A stretch of DNA of 64,000 bases from Adiantum capillus-veneris. Taxonomy: Eukaryota > Streptophyta > Polypodiopsida > Polypodiales > Pteridaceae. Shown in pieces: positions 20,822 to 30,987 of this stretch. The stretch covers positions 97,648,087 through 97,712,086 of the forward strand of contig CM043966.1 in assembly GCA_014529385.2 (NCBI GenBank), in the 5' to 3' direction. The notes under the pieces were generated by a model, which worked only from the letters and a program-made list of their open reading frames with translations, did no database searches and was not told the origin of the DNA. The position numbers and the translations under genes are program-made. How positions within the stretch are numbered: position 1 is the first letter of the stretch; every line of letters starts with the position of its first letter.

Positions 20822-23284
20822 CTATTCCTGTGTTTGGTTGTTCTTTAACCTAGCTTCGTAAGCTCTCATCAGTGCGTCCAATGGTTCGTGTACTTTGTCG
20901 ACTAGCACTGATCCCCCTGAGCTTAAGCTCGCTGTCTCTTTGATACTCTTTTGTTTCGTTCTTTCCGGGCTCATCTCTCGTTTCCCGTTTTGACTCTCAA
21001 GTTTTTCTAATCTATCTTTAGTTTGCTTTAGTTCCTCAGCTAGAATAGCGTCTTCACGTTCTTTTCTCAACTTCATGCGTGCTTTTCTAGCTTTCCATGT
21101 GTTTCCCTGACTCCGCGGTCCTTGACTAACCACTTCATTCGCTAACTTTCCATTCTCAGGTTCTCTAGTGGTTTTCTTAGCTTGAGCTCTAGTAACAACT
21201 TGTGTTGGTATCAGAGTTTCATTTTCAGACCCACTGCTGGTAAGAATAGTTTCTAGCATATTCAATGTCGTCTTTTGCACTTTGTTTGGATTCTTTGAAC
21301 AATCCTCAATGAAGTGAGTAACCCCACACTCAGTGCAATAAGAGTTAATTCTAATGATTTCTGTATGTGGACAAACATTCATCATATGGTCACCTCCACA
21401 CTTGTAACAGGGTCCTAGTGCTGGTCTTGGTCCCACTTGATTCGTCCTTTGTGGATAGGATGGTCTTTGTCCTGTTAACCCTCCATGAGCTATGAACATC
21501 AATGTTCTTGCGTCCAAATTGTATCTCTCTTCATCAGAAGCACTTGTAACTGTTGGTGTTCCAACATTCCCAATCATGCCCCATGGTTCTGGTTGTTTGG
21601 GTTCTTCTGGTGGGTAATACACAGTTGGAGATATGTGTGCACCAGATTCTTCATAATAGGCTTGAACAGGCACTAAGGCTTGTTCTTCCTGATTCTCTAA
21701 GGTTGGTGCATATCTAATGCCCACTGGTTTTGCTGCTGGTAAAGGTGGTTGTTGTCCCAATACCGGTTGCGGTCTTTCTATCCCCATAGGTCCTGGTACA
21801 TTTCCCGTTGGGTATCGAGGTACTGGATGTACCTGAGGTGGTGCTAATTGTGCAGGAGGTGCATACTGACGCTCCCTTACATACCCTTTGTTGTAATAGC
21901 ACTCCTCTGTTGGATGGTTTGTCCATTTTTGTTCAATAGCACACCATTTCAGTGGTTTTGGAAATGGTTTTTGATATGGTGCCATCCTTTTTAGAGCATC
22001 TTCTATCATTTGCTCTACATTTGGCATGGTTGTTGTTTGAACATTCTTTTTAGTGGTAGTCTCGCTCGCTATGGAGGGAGAGCTACTGGATGCAAAATCT
22101 GTATCCGATAACACCTCTCCATAAACCGTACAGTTATCCACTAAGTACAATGCTTCTCCCGTTACTTGCTCGAAACTTGTACAAGCTTTCAAGTGCAAGT
22201 CCTTCTTGAGAGTGTCGTTTCTCAATCCTTCAATAAAGAGAACAGATAGTCTGTCATCTTGTGGTCGTTCACGTACTGGACATCTCTCAATGTATTGTTT
22301 GAAGCGAAGTGAAGCTTCCTTCACTTTTTCGTGTTCTCTCTGTTTAAAAGCATATATTTGTGAGACCGTATTGTGCTTAATCACTCGTTTTGAGAATTCC
22401 TTAGCAAACTCTCTTAGCAAATGGTCAATGTCATGGAATCCCCCTCTGTTCAGTGGTTGAAACCATGTCAATGCCGTACCTTCTAGAGTAAGACCAAATC
22501 CCTCGTATTGTGTATGGAAATCTGTTATCTGCTCAGCTCTTAAGACTTGCTTAAAGAGTGACATATGTGCATACGGATCTCCTGAACCACCATACTTCTT
22601 TGGCATACACTTGGCTACTTGAGATGGTCTCATACATCTATGGTCTGCTACCAATCTCATTGCTCCTGTGTCCCGGCTAAAGCTTTCTCTAGCATCATGG
22701 ACTTCATGGGTTACCCTTGTCGGTTCCCCTGCCCTGAGTCTACTACTAGGAGGTAAATGTGATGGTTCCGCTTCGAACCTTGGACCTGGAGTGGTATATG
22801 TGGGGATTGGAACTGCACTACCTCGATTCGTATCCATTGACTCTCTGGAATGTAATGATCCCATTGGTCCGGGCTTCGAGTACTGAGGTTGACTGAAAGA
22901 GTCAGCAGCCTGAATTCTTTGTCCTCCTGTTGTCATTGGGTTTTGCACTCCATTTGTTGGTGTTGGTCTTTGTGAGCTAGAAGTAACATAATACTGATGT
23001 AGTGGTCCCCCAAAGTATGTATATCCTTCTAATTCTTTCTTGCCCATTGTTGAGTATTGCATCCCATACTTGTCGTAAGCGGCAATTTTCACTTCCGATC
23101 CCTCTGTGTAGGTAAAGACATAAAGTCTTTTTTGGTCTGTCAACTCTCCGGTGTAGGGTTCTTCACATCTATAATAGAGATCTTGCTTCCCATTATTATA
23201 TTTGTATAGCCCCACATAGATGTTATCAGTGTTGATCCTTGTAGTTTCATTCTCTCTTCTTAACCTCGCATCAGGGAAGTTCAT
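20822..23284 (-). CDS. Gag of element B (820 aa to the nonsense codon)
   Basis: The capsid-like retrotransposon gag region is at about residues 225-395 (PKKYGGSGDPYAHMSLF, GTALTWFQPLNRGGF, KQREHEKVKEASLRF). A Pro/Gln-rich linker follows, then two zinc knuckles CYKCGGDHMMNVC and CTECGVTHFIEDC, both with three rather than four residues between the second Cys and His. The N-terminal 120 residues are Tyr-rich and unfamiliar (YKYNNGKQDLYYRCEEPY). The ATG at 23284 is the first after an in-frame TAG upstream. In A the frame runs through into protease. Confidence 0.85.
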   Translation of the reverse strand: MNFPDARLRRENETTRINTDNIYVGLYKYNNGKQDLYYRCEEPYTGELTDQKRLYVFTYTEGSEVKIAAYDKYGMQYSTMGKKELEGYTYFGGPLHQYYVTSSSQRPTPTNGVQNPMTTGGQRIQAADSFSQPQYSKPGPMGSLHSRESMDTNRGSAVPIPTYTTPGPRFEAEPSHLPPSSRLRAGEPTRVTHEVHDARESFSRDTGAMRLVADHRCMRPSQVAKCMPKKYGGSGDPYAHMSLFKQVLRAEQITDFHTQYEGFGLTLEGTALTWFQPLNRGGFHDIDHLLREFAKEFSKRVIKHNTVSQIYAFKQREHEKVKEASLRFKQYIERCPVRERPQDDRLSVLFIEGLRNDTLKKDLHLKACTSFEQVTGEALYLVDNCTVYGEVLSDTDFASSSSPSIASETTTKKNVQTTTMPNVEQMIEDALKRMAPYQKPFPKPLKWCAIEQKWTNHPTEECYYNKGYVRERQYAPPAQLAPPQVHPVPRYPTGNVPGPMGIERPQPVLGQQPPLPAAKPVGIRYAPTLENQEEQALVPVQAYYEESGAHISPTVYYPPEEPKQPEPWGMIGNVGTPTVTSASDEERYNLDARTLMFIAHGGLTGQRPSYPQRTNQVGPRPALGPCYKCGGDHMMNVCPHTEIIRINSYCTECGVTHFIEDCSKNPNKVQKTTLNMLETILTSSGSENETLIPTQVVTRAQAKKTTREPENGKLANEVVSQGPRSQGNTWKARKARMKLRKEREDAILAEELKQTKDRLEKLESQNGKREMSPERTKQKSIKETASLSSGGSVLVDKVHEPLDALMRAYEARLKNNQTQE

Positions 23285-23340
23285 TATTGGTGCTTTCTCC
23301 TAAGTTCTTCATCTACTTTGGCTTTGGTGCCCATCAATCC

Positions 23341-23784
23341 TCACTTGTCCACAATGTTAGGGTTTAGGACTACCAAATACATGGTACCCTCGTCATCTAG
23401 ATATCTATCTCCGCTATAGCTCACAGGCACTAAGTCCTTGAACTCACTAGGTCTATCTTCTATCTTTACACAATAGCGGTCCATTCCATCTTTGTAGATC
23501 TTGGCACCTTGCTCATTGTCGTACTGGTATTTTATGAACAATAGCTTCATTGTGGCGGAAGGGTTTGATGATCCTGCTGCCATATTTTCTCTGTTGTTCA
23601 GGTTCAAGTGTTCCAAGTGTTCGGTGAAAATCTTGTAAGATCTCTCCGAAGAAGTATCAGAAACACTTCCTTCAAAGATCGGCTCTAATGGTTGCACCCA
23701 ACTTTGGTTCACACTTCCCCTTGCTTGTTCCCCTTGTTTTGGTTGGTTATTCTGGAGATTCGTTCCCGATCTCAAATTCATCAA
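23341..23784 (-). CDS. ORF0: 147-aa ORF upstream of gag, element B
   Basis: It begins MMNLRSGTN, resembling the first residues of plant gypsy Gag proteins. It contains a Ser/Asn-rich middle and a Tyr-rich end (KLLFIKYQYDNEQGAKIY, MYLVVLNPNIVDK). It stops 57 bp before the gag ATG and is in a different frame. It could be the original Gag N-terminus separated by an indel, or a true upstream ORF. The matching part of A is off-window. Confidence 0.5.
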   Translation of the reverse strand: MMNLRSGTNLQNNQPKQGEQARGSVNQSWVQPLEPIFEGSVSDTSSERSYKIFTEHLEHLNLNNRENMAAGSSNPSATMKLLFIKYQYDNEQGAKIYKDGMDRYCVKIEDRPSEFKDLVPVSYSGDRYLDDEGTMYLVVLNPNIVDK

Positions 23785-25183
23785 TTCCCCTAAAGGACTT
23801 TAACTTTTCCGTCTCGGCAATTTGTTTTCCCAAGTTTTCGTGGTCAGAATTGATCCAAACTGATTGAGACTTGGTCAATTGTTTAATCTTGTCAGTTGGA
23901 CAACTTCTGTTTCATCAAGTGAGAATTTTGTTGCAGTTATGCTGAAAAAGACATTATACGCGTATCATGTCTTTTTTCACAGATTTGGACTATTTTGGTT
24001 ATGCTCACTCTCAGTAGCCCCCTTATGCTCTGTCCACTCACAAAATTCAATTTGAACTCTGTTTGAGCAAGTTATGGCTAATTTAGGCTTTTCTTGGCAT
24101 TTTTCCGCTTTTGACTTGTTTTGGGTCAATTGTGATCCAAATGGGATGAAACTTGAAATATAACCTCTAGACAGCTATTACAATGGATCTGTGTTGGCAA
24201 AGTATCAAAATATGTCCAAAATTAGGTCAAAGACATCATACGCGTATGATGTCTTTTTCATCAATTTGGGTCAAGACTTGATATTTATGCTTTCTACAGT
24301 GTTTGTAATAATCTTGTCAGGTCAGATATCAAAAATAAGCAGTGGATGTGCTAAAAGACCTTATACGCGTATGATGTCTTTTGTCCCAGATTTTGACTAT
24401 TCTTGGTTTTAAGCCTTCTCCAATGTTTATAATTGAGTTTCAAGTGTTTTTGTCAGGTTTGAATGTAAAAACAAGATCTGAATCCAAAATTTCCTATTCT
24501 TTGCGTTTCTTGGACTCCGACTTGTCTTTTTGGGTTTCTTTGAGTGTTAATGCTCTTGTTTTAAGTTGAAATTAGGGTATAACCCCCCTTTTGAACACTC
24601 TGGTAAAGTCAAAATTTTTGTTTTGGTCTCTGTTTAGTCATTTAGACATCATACGCGTATGATGTCTAAAGTTGCAGATTTCCAGTTTTTTGGCACAGAA
24701 TCCTTCCTAAAGATTTCTCAAGTGCTCAGCAACTCCCAGATACACAGAAAATTTCTCTGACTTTTGTTTATTGCAAGTTTCACTACTAACTCGACGGTTT
24801 AGTGATCTAACATGCAATCAACCATATCAAGAAAATACTCCAATGATTGCTAGCTCTAGATCAGGATCAAATGAAGTCCTACCTAAGCTATTCCTAATCA
24901 TAAAATGGGTTTGGTAACTGTGATTTTAAAGAGATCCACTGCCACTCACGGACTAGCAAATTCTTCTTCTATCAACAACTACTCAACACCAACAAAACAA
25001 CAAACAAATCTAAGCTAAACTAAAAATACTGTCAACACGAACGACCCAGGAATACCCCACTTCCTAGTATCTCTCGAGATCTTCGGAGTCCACCACTCCT
25101 AGATCTTTTCTAACTAAAGTATACAAAGTAGTTTATATGACTCACCTCGTAGGATTAGTCTAAGGTCACCTACTTAGGGCTCT
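23785..25183 (-). other. 5' untranslated leader of element B
   Basis: About 1.4 kb between the primer site and ORF0, without convincing ORFs. It carries four copies of the palindrome (23950-24666). Confidence 0.7.
23950..24666. repeat. Array of four palindromes in the 5' leader (element B)
   Basis: Copies start at 23950 (two mismatched positions), 24232 (perfect), 24357 (GACC in place of GACA, plus one more change) and 24645 (perfect). Spacings are 282, 125 and 288 bp, close to the 283/135/284 pattern of the 3' array. Short flanking words such as TTTTTCATCAATTT are shared between the two arrays. Confidence 0.88.
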
Positions 25184-25203
25184 CGTCCCCGGCAGCGGCG
25201 CCA
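25184..25203 (-). other. Primer binding site of element B (tRNA-Asp type)
   Basis: Minus-strand TGGCGCCGCTGCCGGGGA lies two bases inside the 5' LTR end. Plant Athila/Tat-type gypsy elements use a nearly identical site, complementary to the 3' end of tRNA-Asp. Confidence 0.85.
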
Positions 25204-25205
25204 AA

Positions 25206-25834
25206 TGTTAAGGCAGTTACGCCGCTAGCGGAAGCTAAATAGCGAGAACTCAATCAACAACAGAATTTGTCAGACGAGGACAGAGCTTGATCCGCAGGCG
25301 CATGGAAACAACTAGGTGGGTGTCAAATCACCTACTCGACCTTCTAATAACAATCACTACTAAGGAAATCAAATCTAAGTTCTAAAATACGCAAGTGACT
25401 GAAATCCGTACTACGAACGAATGCTATACGAAACAAGATCTAGAATCATTGAATCGATCTCAAACTCAAGGGGAAGTCTATACATTAGGTAAGAACAACA
25501 CCTTAAAGACTTGAACTGCAAAATCAACCTATAACCACTCCGTGCGGTAAACGCGTATGAAGACAGGCCAAAAAATACAGGTGATCGAAACTTGACCCCG
25601 ATGGTACTAATGTGTAGCTCTACTGGTTGTGGTTCTATAGATATGCTGCACGCTCAATTACGACACACGAGTTGGAAGAAAACTCACACCGAAGCTCGTA
25701 GGAACTTACCACACATAGAAGCCGATAGCGCGCACTCTTGGTATCTGTGCGTAGCTCTCGCCGTTGCTAACACAATGGCGGTGTCACTTCTCCATTGGCG
25801 GCTCCGTAGCTCGTGTAGCAAGTAGATAAGACTC

Positions 25835-25924
<90 letters not shown>

Positions 25925-26209
25925 ACACAGTCATGGCGCTCCAAAAAACTCACTTTGATTAAATGATCTCCTTTAGGTTACAAAAACTTTGGGTTATATA
26001 CCTCAGCCTTGGAGGTGAGAACATCTCTAACTAATTACATCAGCAAGTGAAATTACTTCGGGATTACAAGATGGAAACTCAATTGAGTCCCGTTACTTAA
26101 TGAATGGCTCAAATCAAAATTAATGTCGGAAAGACATTTATTACAATCAATGGTTACAAAATGATGAGTGTGAGCAAAAATGTGGGTGTGATCCTCTGCT
26201 GGCTCAACA
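25206..26209 (-). repeat. 5' LTR of element B (1,004 bp)
   Basis: In the element's sense it starts TGTTGAGCC at 26209 and ends CCTTAACA at 25206. It matches the A LTR except for a much longer CT/GA tract (25838-25922). The promoter should lie within it, but no TATA position is claimed. Confidence 0.93.
25838..25922. repeat. (CT)n microsatellite inside the B LTR
   Basis: About 85 bp of pure CT on the plus strand, GA in the element's sense. The A LTR has about 15 bp at the same place. Confidence 0.97.
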
Positions 26210-27127
26210 CATACATGCCGACTGAGGTATTGCCAAGCAGTATATCTTCCTCCATTGGGCGGCCACATTGGGCCCGAGTGGCCATTAGATTAATTGACTT
26301 TGGGCGGCCGGCTCCCTTTAGTTGCCTTTGGATGGCCAATTTATTTGAGTTATGGGCTTTGGGCACCACTCATGTCATACATCTCGGCCAAAGCATCGCC
26401 AAGCACGACAATATTATCGAGAATTTTAATGGCCAGATTACTATTTCGACAGTGCCATATGCCTTCAATATGCAAGTATAAGTGATTGCATTCGGAGAGT
26501 TTTCCTCTCTTTGCATCTGCTCCAAATAGCCAGTTTCCTGGTCCTACCTTGTTGAGTATACCCCGCGACCATTGCATTCCAAGATCCGGTCGAGAGCCAA
26601 AAACTCTGAGATGGCACTCCAATCGACTGGATTGGACTGGCACGGAACCGGCCCCTGGTGAATCTTTAACGGCCAATATCTTGGTGACCAGGACTCCGAT
26701 CACTGATCTGAAAAGATTGGCACGCTCCACGATGTGAGCACTTTAGGCCCATGCAATCAATTCAATTTTGTCATCTCAGCTGTAGTTGCCCAATCCGGTA
26801 CGGATCTGCAATCGACTCAAACTTCAATATGCCATAACTTCTTCACCATGACTCCAATCGACGAGCCGTAAAGACAGGCCGGTAGAGCACTTCAAGCACT
26901 ATAGTTCTAGATCATAATCTCTCATTTGTGGTCACTACAAGCATACTCATTTTTGGCATCATTGAGGCATCTGTTCGCCCTTTTAAGCCGCATCTGGCAT
27001 ACATTAATCATTAAACATGGCCTGTTATCAAGCCCTGATCACTGCTCAGTAAATGTGTAGGCTTCAAAGAAGCTTAGCTTGCATTTCTCTTCTCTTTTTC
27101 TCTACATGGTAGCGGAGCTGCACGACA
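26210..27127 (-). repeat. 3' LTR of C1 (visible first 918 bp)
   Basis: It starts TGTCGTGCAGCTCCGC at 27127 on the minus strand and is cut at 26210 by element B. It is nearly identical to 36883-37795. The rest should lie beyond B's left end, off-window. Confidence 0.88.
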
Positions 27128-27140
27128 TTCACCCCCTCTG
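27128..27140 (-). other. Polypurine tract of C1
   Basis: Minus-strand CAGAGGGGGTGAA abuts the 3' LTR start. Similar tracts recur inside the acidic ORF to the right. Confidence 0.7.
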
Positions 27141-27709
27141 AACCTGTACAGCCTCCGGTCTGTGCCAACAGCACTTTAATATGCATCTGCTACAAGTACC
27201 TTAAGATCCATACCCATCATGAGACTCACATAACTGTACAAAAAAAATGAAATAAGGCTTATACCCTATCATCAATGTTCTAGCTTAATCATTAGGTAGC
27301 TGTCCATCAAAAATTTATGAACTGTATCTGCCGTATCTTCAAAGCATTCAATCATGGATAACTTGTTTAGTGAACCCCGCCAGACTCAAGTGCTCCAGTT
27401 AATGATGCACACGGCTTGACCATTAAGCTTTCTTTAAGGAACCCTGTCAAGCTCAAGTATGTCTTACTCTGTCTGCACACGGAATGGCTGTCAAGTCCTT
27501 TACCTCAAGTTCTGGTAGTAGAACCAACTTAAAAGATGTGAAGATACTTTATCAATTATTCAAAGAAGTCAGTTGGAAGCCAACCACGTAATCTTATTGA
27601 ATGCATAACCAAAGCTATTCTGACTTAGCATAATCTAGAAAACAAAACTTTGTACCATGCAACCTGCTGCAACAGATAACCGATACTCTTCAAATATGCA
27701 ATTGGCACT
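27141..27709. other. Non-coding 3' segment of C1
   Basis: No ORF or RNA gene recognised between the acidic ORF and the polypurine tract. Confidence 0.5.
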
Positions 27710-28504
27710 TTAGTAGCCCCCAGGATCAAACGAGAACCTAATCATCTGTCCCAGTGTGAGCATTCCTTTAAAAAAATTGCACCATCCTCCAGGATCATAG
27801 GGAAAATACAAGAATTTCCAATTATTAGAGAATAAACATAAATTAGCCCACAAATCTTCATGCAAACCACCTGGATCATATGGCATATAAGTCAATTGCC
27901 CAGGACCATGCATATACCTGTCACCTCCTAGGTCAAAAGCTAGCTCAAAATCCCCTACATCATAAGGTAACATCAGATTCCATATAGCATCAGGTAGCAG
28001 TAGATACTGCCATATCCCTTGTGCATATGGCTCATCCAATTGTCGATCATCAATCACAGGTAAAAGCATTGGTAGTGCACCTTCACTCTCATTAGTATTG
28101 AAATTTCGATCATGCATATCTGAATACATCAAGTGTTTGATAAAATCCTCTTCATTAGGCTCAAAAGATGCATCTGAAAACAATTCTCTATCTCGTAGAG
28201 GCTCAAAATCAAGTAGTGCATCATCTAACAACTGCATAAGTTCATCATCTGTTGAATCTGAACAAACTGGCTCATTCTTAAATCTGGATTGATTGATATC
28301 ATTAATATCTGTGTTTGAGAACCCTTCCAAAGCTTCGTCCAATAAGCACATAAGTTCTAGGTCCACTGCTTCAGAAGGTTCCTCCATCTTGCGCATCTTA
28401 AGTTGTTGTGGTAAACCAAGATTTCCACATATGACATGCATACTAACCGTATCTGTAGCAAACTGCTCTTCAAGTCTTGCACCCTCATCTAGATATCTTT
28501 GCAC
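27710..28504 (-). pseudogene. C1 acidic ORF, C-terminal part with YDPGG repeats
   Basis: 264 codons, in the same frame as 28586-29515 and separated from it by a TAG and a TAA. Two acidic units with ELMCLLDEALEGF and ELMQLLDDALLDF are followed by three or four aromatic units of about 30 residues, each ending in a motif such as MPYDPGGL, FPYDPGGW or FSFDPGGY. The composition is strongly Asp/Glu- and aromatic-rich. No known domain was recognised. It is encoded where gag-pol would be, and could be a structural or RNA-packaging protein. Confidence 0.55.
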
Positions 28505-28585
28505 TTCTGTAGCACAAAGTTAAGCATGCACATTGAAAATTTCATCTACTGCCCTGTCTGTATCATCGGCACAATGAAACCAATC

Positions 28586-29515
28586 CTATTCATCAACAAG
28601 AGATTGCATTTCACTATGCACCCCCTCTGAATCAGCATCATCAAGGTCATGATCATTGTGCCTTAGTATGAGCTGTGTGTCGCAGATTGTCAATAGAGAA
28701 GAAGTTTGCTCCCTCTCTAAATCACCATCATCAAATTTAGGGTCAGTTTGCCAGATTGGTAGCTCTAGGTCACAGAAACTTTTAAAAGAACAAGTCTGCA
28801 CCCCCTCTGGTTCATTATCATCACATTCAAGACCAATTTCCCACTTTTGTAGTTGTGCTTCAGAAAAACTTGTCAATGAAGGAGTCTGCACCCCCTCTGA
28901 ATCAAGCACATACTCTTGCTTAACCAAGTCCTCAAAATTTGGTACATCCAAATTCGGCAAATCTGGTATACCAAAATCCATGGTCTTGCTGCTCTCAACA
29001 GCAGCCCTGCTTTGACCCATAACATTTATATCATTAATCAAATCTTTGGCAAAACCTGTACCAGTATCTTCAATCACCTCTATGGTAGAATTTGTACCAG
29101 AAAAATTTTTCTCTAATTCTGGTTCAGTAGAAAAAGTATTAGTTGTAACTGAATCTTCCCGCATGTCTACCTGAATATGACTGCACTCATTCACCTGCAC
29201 ATCTTCTTGAGCTTTAGCCAATTCATTGTCTTGATCCCCTGATTTCTTTTCTTCATGTACTGCATGCATAGGTTCTTTGCAAAATTCATTCTGTGTATCC
29301 CAAACTGCATGTGTAGATTCTTTGAAAAATTTACCCTGCGTATCCTGAAGCTATAAAGCCTCACCCTCAAAGACTTCTACTTCATGCACAACATCTGCAA
29401 AACCCAACTTTGCATACACAGCTTCAACTATGTCTTCATCATTAGCCTGTAAGAAGGTAGCATCCTGCACAATAAACTCATCAATCACACCTTCTAACTT
29501 TGATCGTACTTGTCC
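28586..29515 (-). pseudogene. C1 acidic ORF, N-terminal part with 30-residue tandem repeats
   Basis: The open frame starts near 29515 and is broken by a TAG at 29351-29353. The C-terminal third has three and a half tandem units of about 30 residues starting DSEGVQTPS, EPEGVQTCS, DLEREQTSS and DSEGVHSEM, each ending in an acidic DD-containing stretch. The DNA of three of the EGV repeats contains GAGGGGGTG (plus-strand complement at 28617-28630, 28797-28810 and 28887-28900). Function unknown. Confidence 0.55.
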
Positions 29516-29976
29516 TCAAATATCTGCGTAGTCCAGTAGACTTGAACTCTGTTCTTGATAGATTTCATACTCCTCATAACGTCTTGCACAATAGCTTCTT
29601 TGAAATTCTCCCAGTCGTCGTTGCAAGCTCTGGTAACCTCTTGAATCTGCTCCTTCACATCTGAACTCACTAACTACTCAAAAGATTTGATCATCAACTC
29701 TTCTGGTATCCCTCTTACCTTGGTCTCCAGCTCATAGCACTCTAGGTAGCCCTCTGGATCGTATCCATCAAAGAGTTGTCTCTCGTCGTATACTGCATCT
29801 AAAGCTGCATCCAAAGCTTCATCCATTTAATTTTTCTTCTTTACGGTCTCTATTTCAAGCAGAGATCCTTGAACCAATTGAAGCATCTTTGAAAAATCTG
29901 GAACTGTTGACTTCTCATCAAAACCGTTCGTGCTTAACTCTGCAATCATCTTCATCATCTGCTCTAAAGTCTCCAT
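29494..29976 (-). pseudogene. C1 gag-like N-terminal domain
   Basis: ATG at 29976 lies shortly after the primer site. The peptide (METLEQMMKMIAEL..., then GYDPEGYLECYELETKVRG and SSDVKEQIQEV) matches the start of the C2 ORF at 60358 (AYDPEGFIACYEAEMKSRN, NSDFKKQVQEL), so it is a genuine conserved domain of the C family. C1 has an in-frame TAA at 29827-29829 and another stop before LVSSDV. It is probably the N-terminal piece of a Gag protein. Confidence 0.6.
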
Positions 29977-29999
29977 CTTCACCTACCACCCCAGCTCAT

Positions 30000-30017
30000 T
30001 TCACGTAGGGTTCACCA
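30000..30017 (-). other. Primer binding site of C1
   Basis: Minus-strand TGGTGAACCCTACGTGAA, four bases after the LTR end CGACA. C2 has TGGTGAACTCGACGCAAA in the same position. The donor tRNA was not identified. Confidence 0.6.
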
Positions 30018-30021
30018 AAGA

Positions 30022-30709
30022 TGTCGGGGGATATGTGTTCGCTACGTGAGCCGGGCAGGCGTCGGGCCTCTAGCTGTGGGAGGTGTGAAAGAGAGAGAAC
30101 AAGAACAACAGATGTAACTGAATCTGGAAATCACTGTAATCATCAATTAATTGAATATCACTTTAAGTACAACTTAGTCCTTAGCCAAGGCGGGCTATTA
30201 ACAGCACCGTCACTTGGATCAACTGTTAACTAGGAGTTTAAGCTCCCATTTACAGGATTAACCGGGCCGTTAACGACATCAGGCTTAACAGAATGATTAA
30301 TCAAACATTAACTGATGACGATGATGGTAATTATCTCTTGTCACTTTATCTGCTTCAAGTTCCATTAGATTCTGCAAGCTTCAAGTCAGTTCACTGCCTC
30401 AATCATCAAGCCTCATATATTATCGACTATCCTGCAACTTCCTGCTCTTTATGCTCTGCACTTTAACTTCTTCTTGCTCTTCAATTGCTATCCGAATCTT
30501 TAACACTTGCTTGACCAATACATTTGTTTAGCCTGCCTTGTGCCTCGGCCAAGCTCCTTTCCTTCCATTTTGCTTCGCTTCCACTCCCCTTGTTTGCTTC
30601 TTGTTCAAGCTCAAGAGGGAGAGAGAAAGAAGCTTTGACTTCCTTAAGCTTCACCTTCTTCAAGCTTATTCCTTCGCCGAGAGAGATCCTTTATCTTGCC
30701 GAACATGAG

Positions 30710-30795
<86 letters not shown>
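30022..30795 (-). repeat. 5' LTR of C1, downstream part
   Basis: This is the end of the LTR in the element's sense (CGACA at 30022). It aligns with the end of the C2 LTR (about 60060-60315). Element D sits at its right edge, directly after a GA run. Confidence 0.8.
30713..30793. repeat. (GA)n microsatellite in the C1 LTR
   Basis: About 80 bp of pure GA immediately left of the D insertion. Arg/Glu-repeat ORFs across it are artefacts. Confidence 0.97.
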
Positions 30796-30797
<2 letters not shown>

Positions 30798-30987
30798 TTG
30801 GGGTATAAAGCCCAATTTGGTCGCCCAGGTAAGTGGGCGGGCCGCCAGGTATGTACACATATTCTTTTGTAAAAACCTAATAAGAACTCACTATGCTCTA
30901 CACATTACAGTAGAGCGAGTTCACCATATCGTCGTGCTCTTCTTCTCGCACTCTCTCTCGCGTCGCACTTCCGCTCGTACTCCTTCA
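30796..30987 (+). repeat. 5' LTR of element D
   Basis: Begins TGTTGGGGTATAAAGCC and ends CTCCTTCA, 192 bp, short for a plant copia LTR. Confidence 0.95.

Larger units (their letters stand above)
9525..26209 (-). mobile_element. Element B: near full-length Ty3/gypsy element, 3' end cut by element A
   Basis: Read on the minus strand: 5' LTR (26209-25206), tRNA-Asp-type primer site, 1.4-kb leader with four palindromes, small ORF0, gag, first protease, RT, RNase H, integrase, second protease, QIW-motif tail, internal polypurine tract, palindrome array, accessory ORF3. The element stops inside ORF3 exactly at the outer end of A's 3' LTR, so A most likely inserted there and the remaining ORF3 plus 3' LTR lie left of the window. 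B itself interrupts the C1 LTR: the bases after its LTR, CATAC (26210-26214), match the uninterrupted site in the other C1 LTR (36883-36887). Confidence 0.9.

Noticed and set aside
30524-30860. ORFs with Arg-Glu or Ser-Leu repeats (also near 54084, 58966 and 59549)
   Set aside because: They are translations of GA/CT microsatellites.
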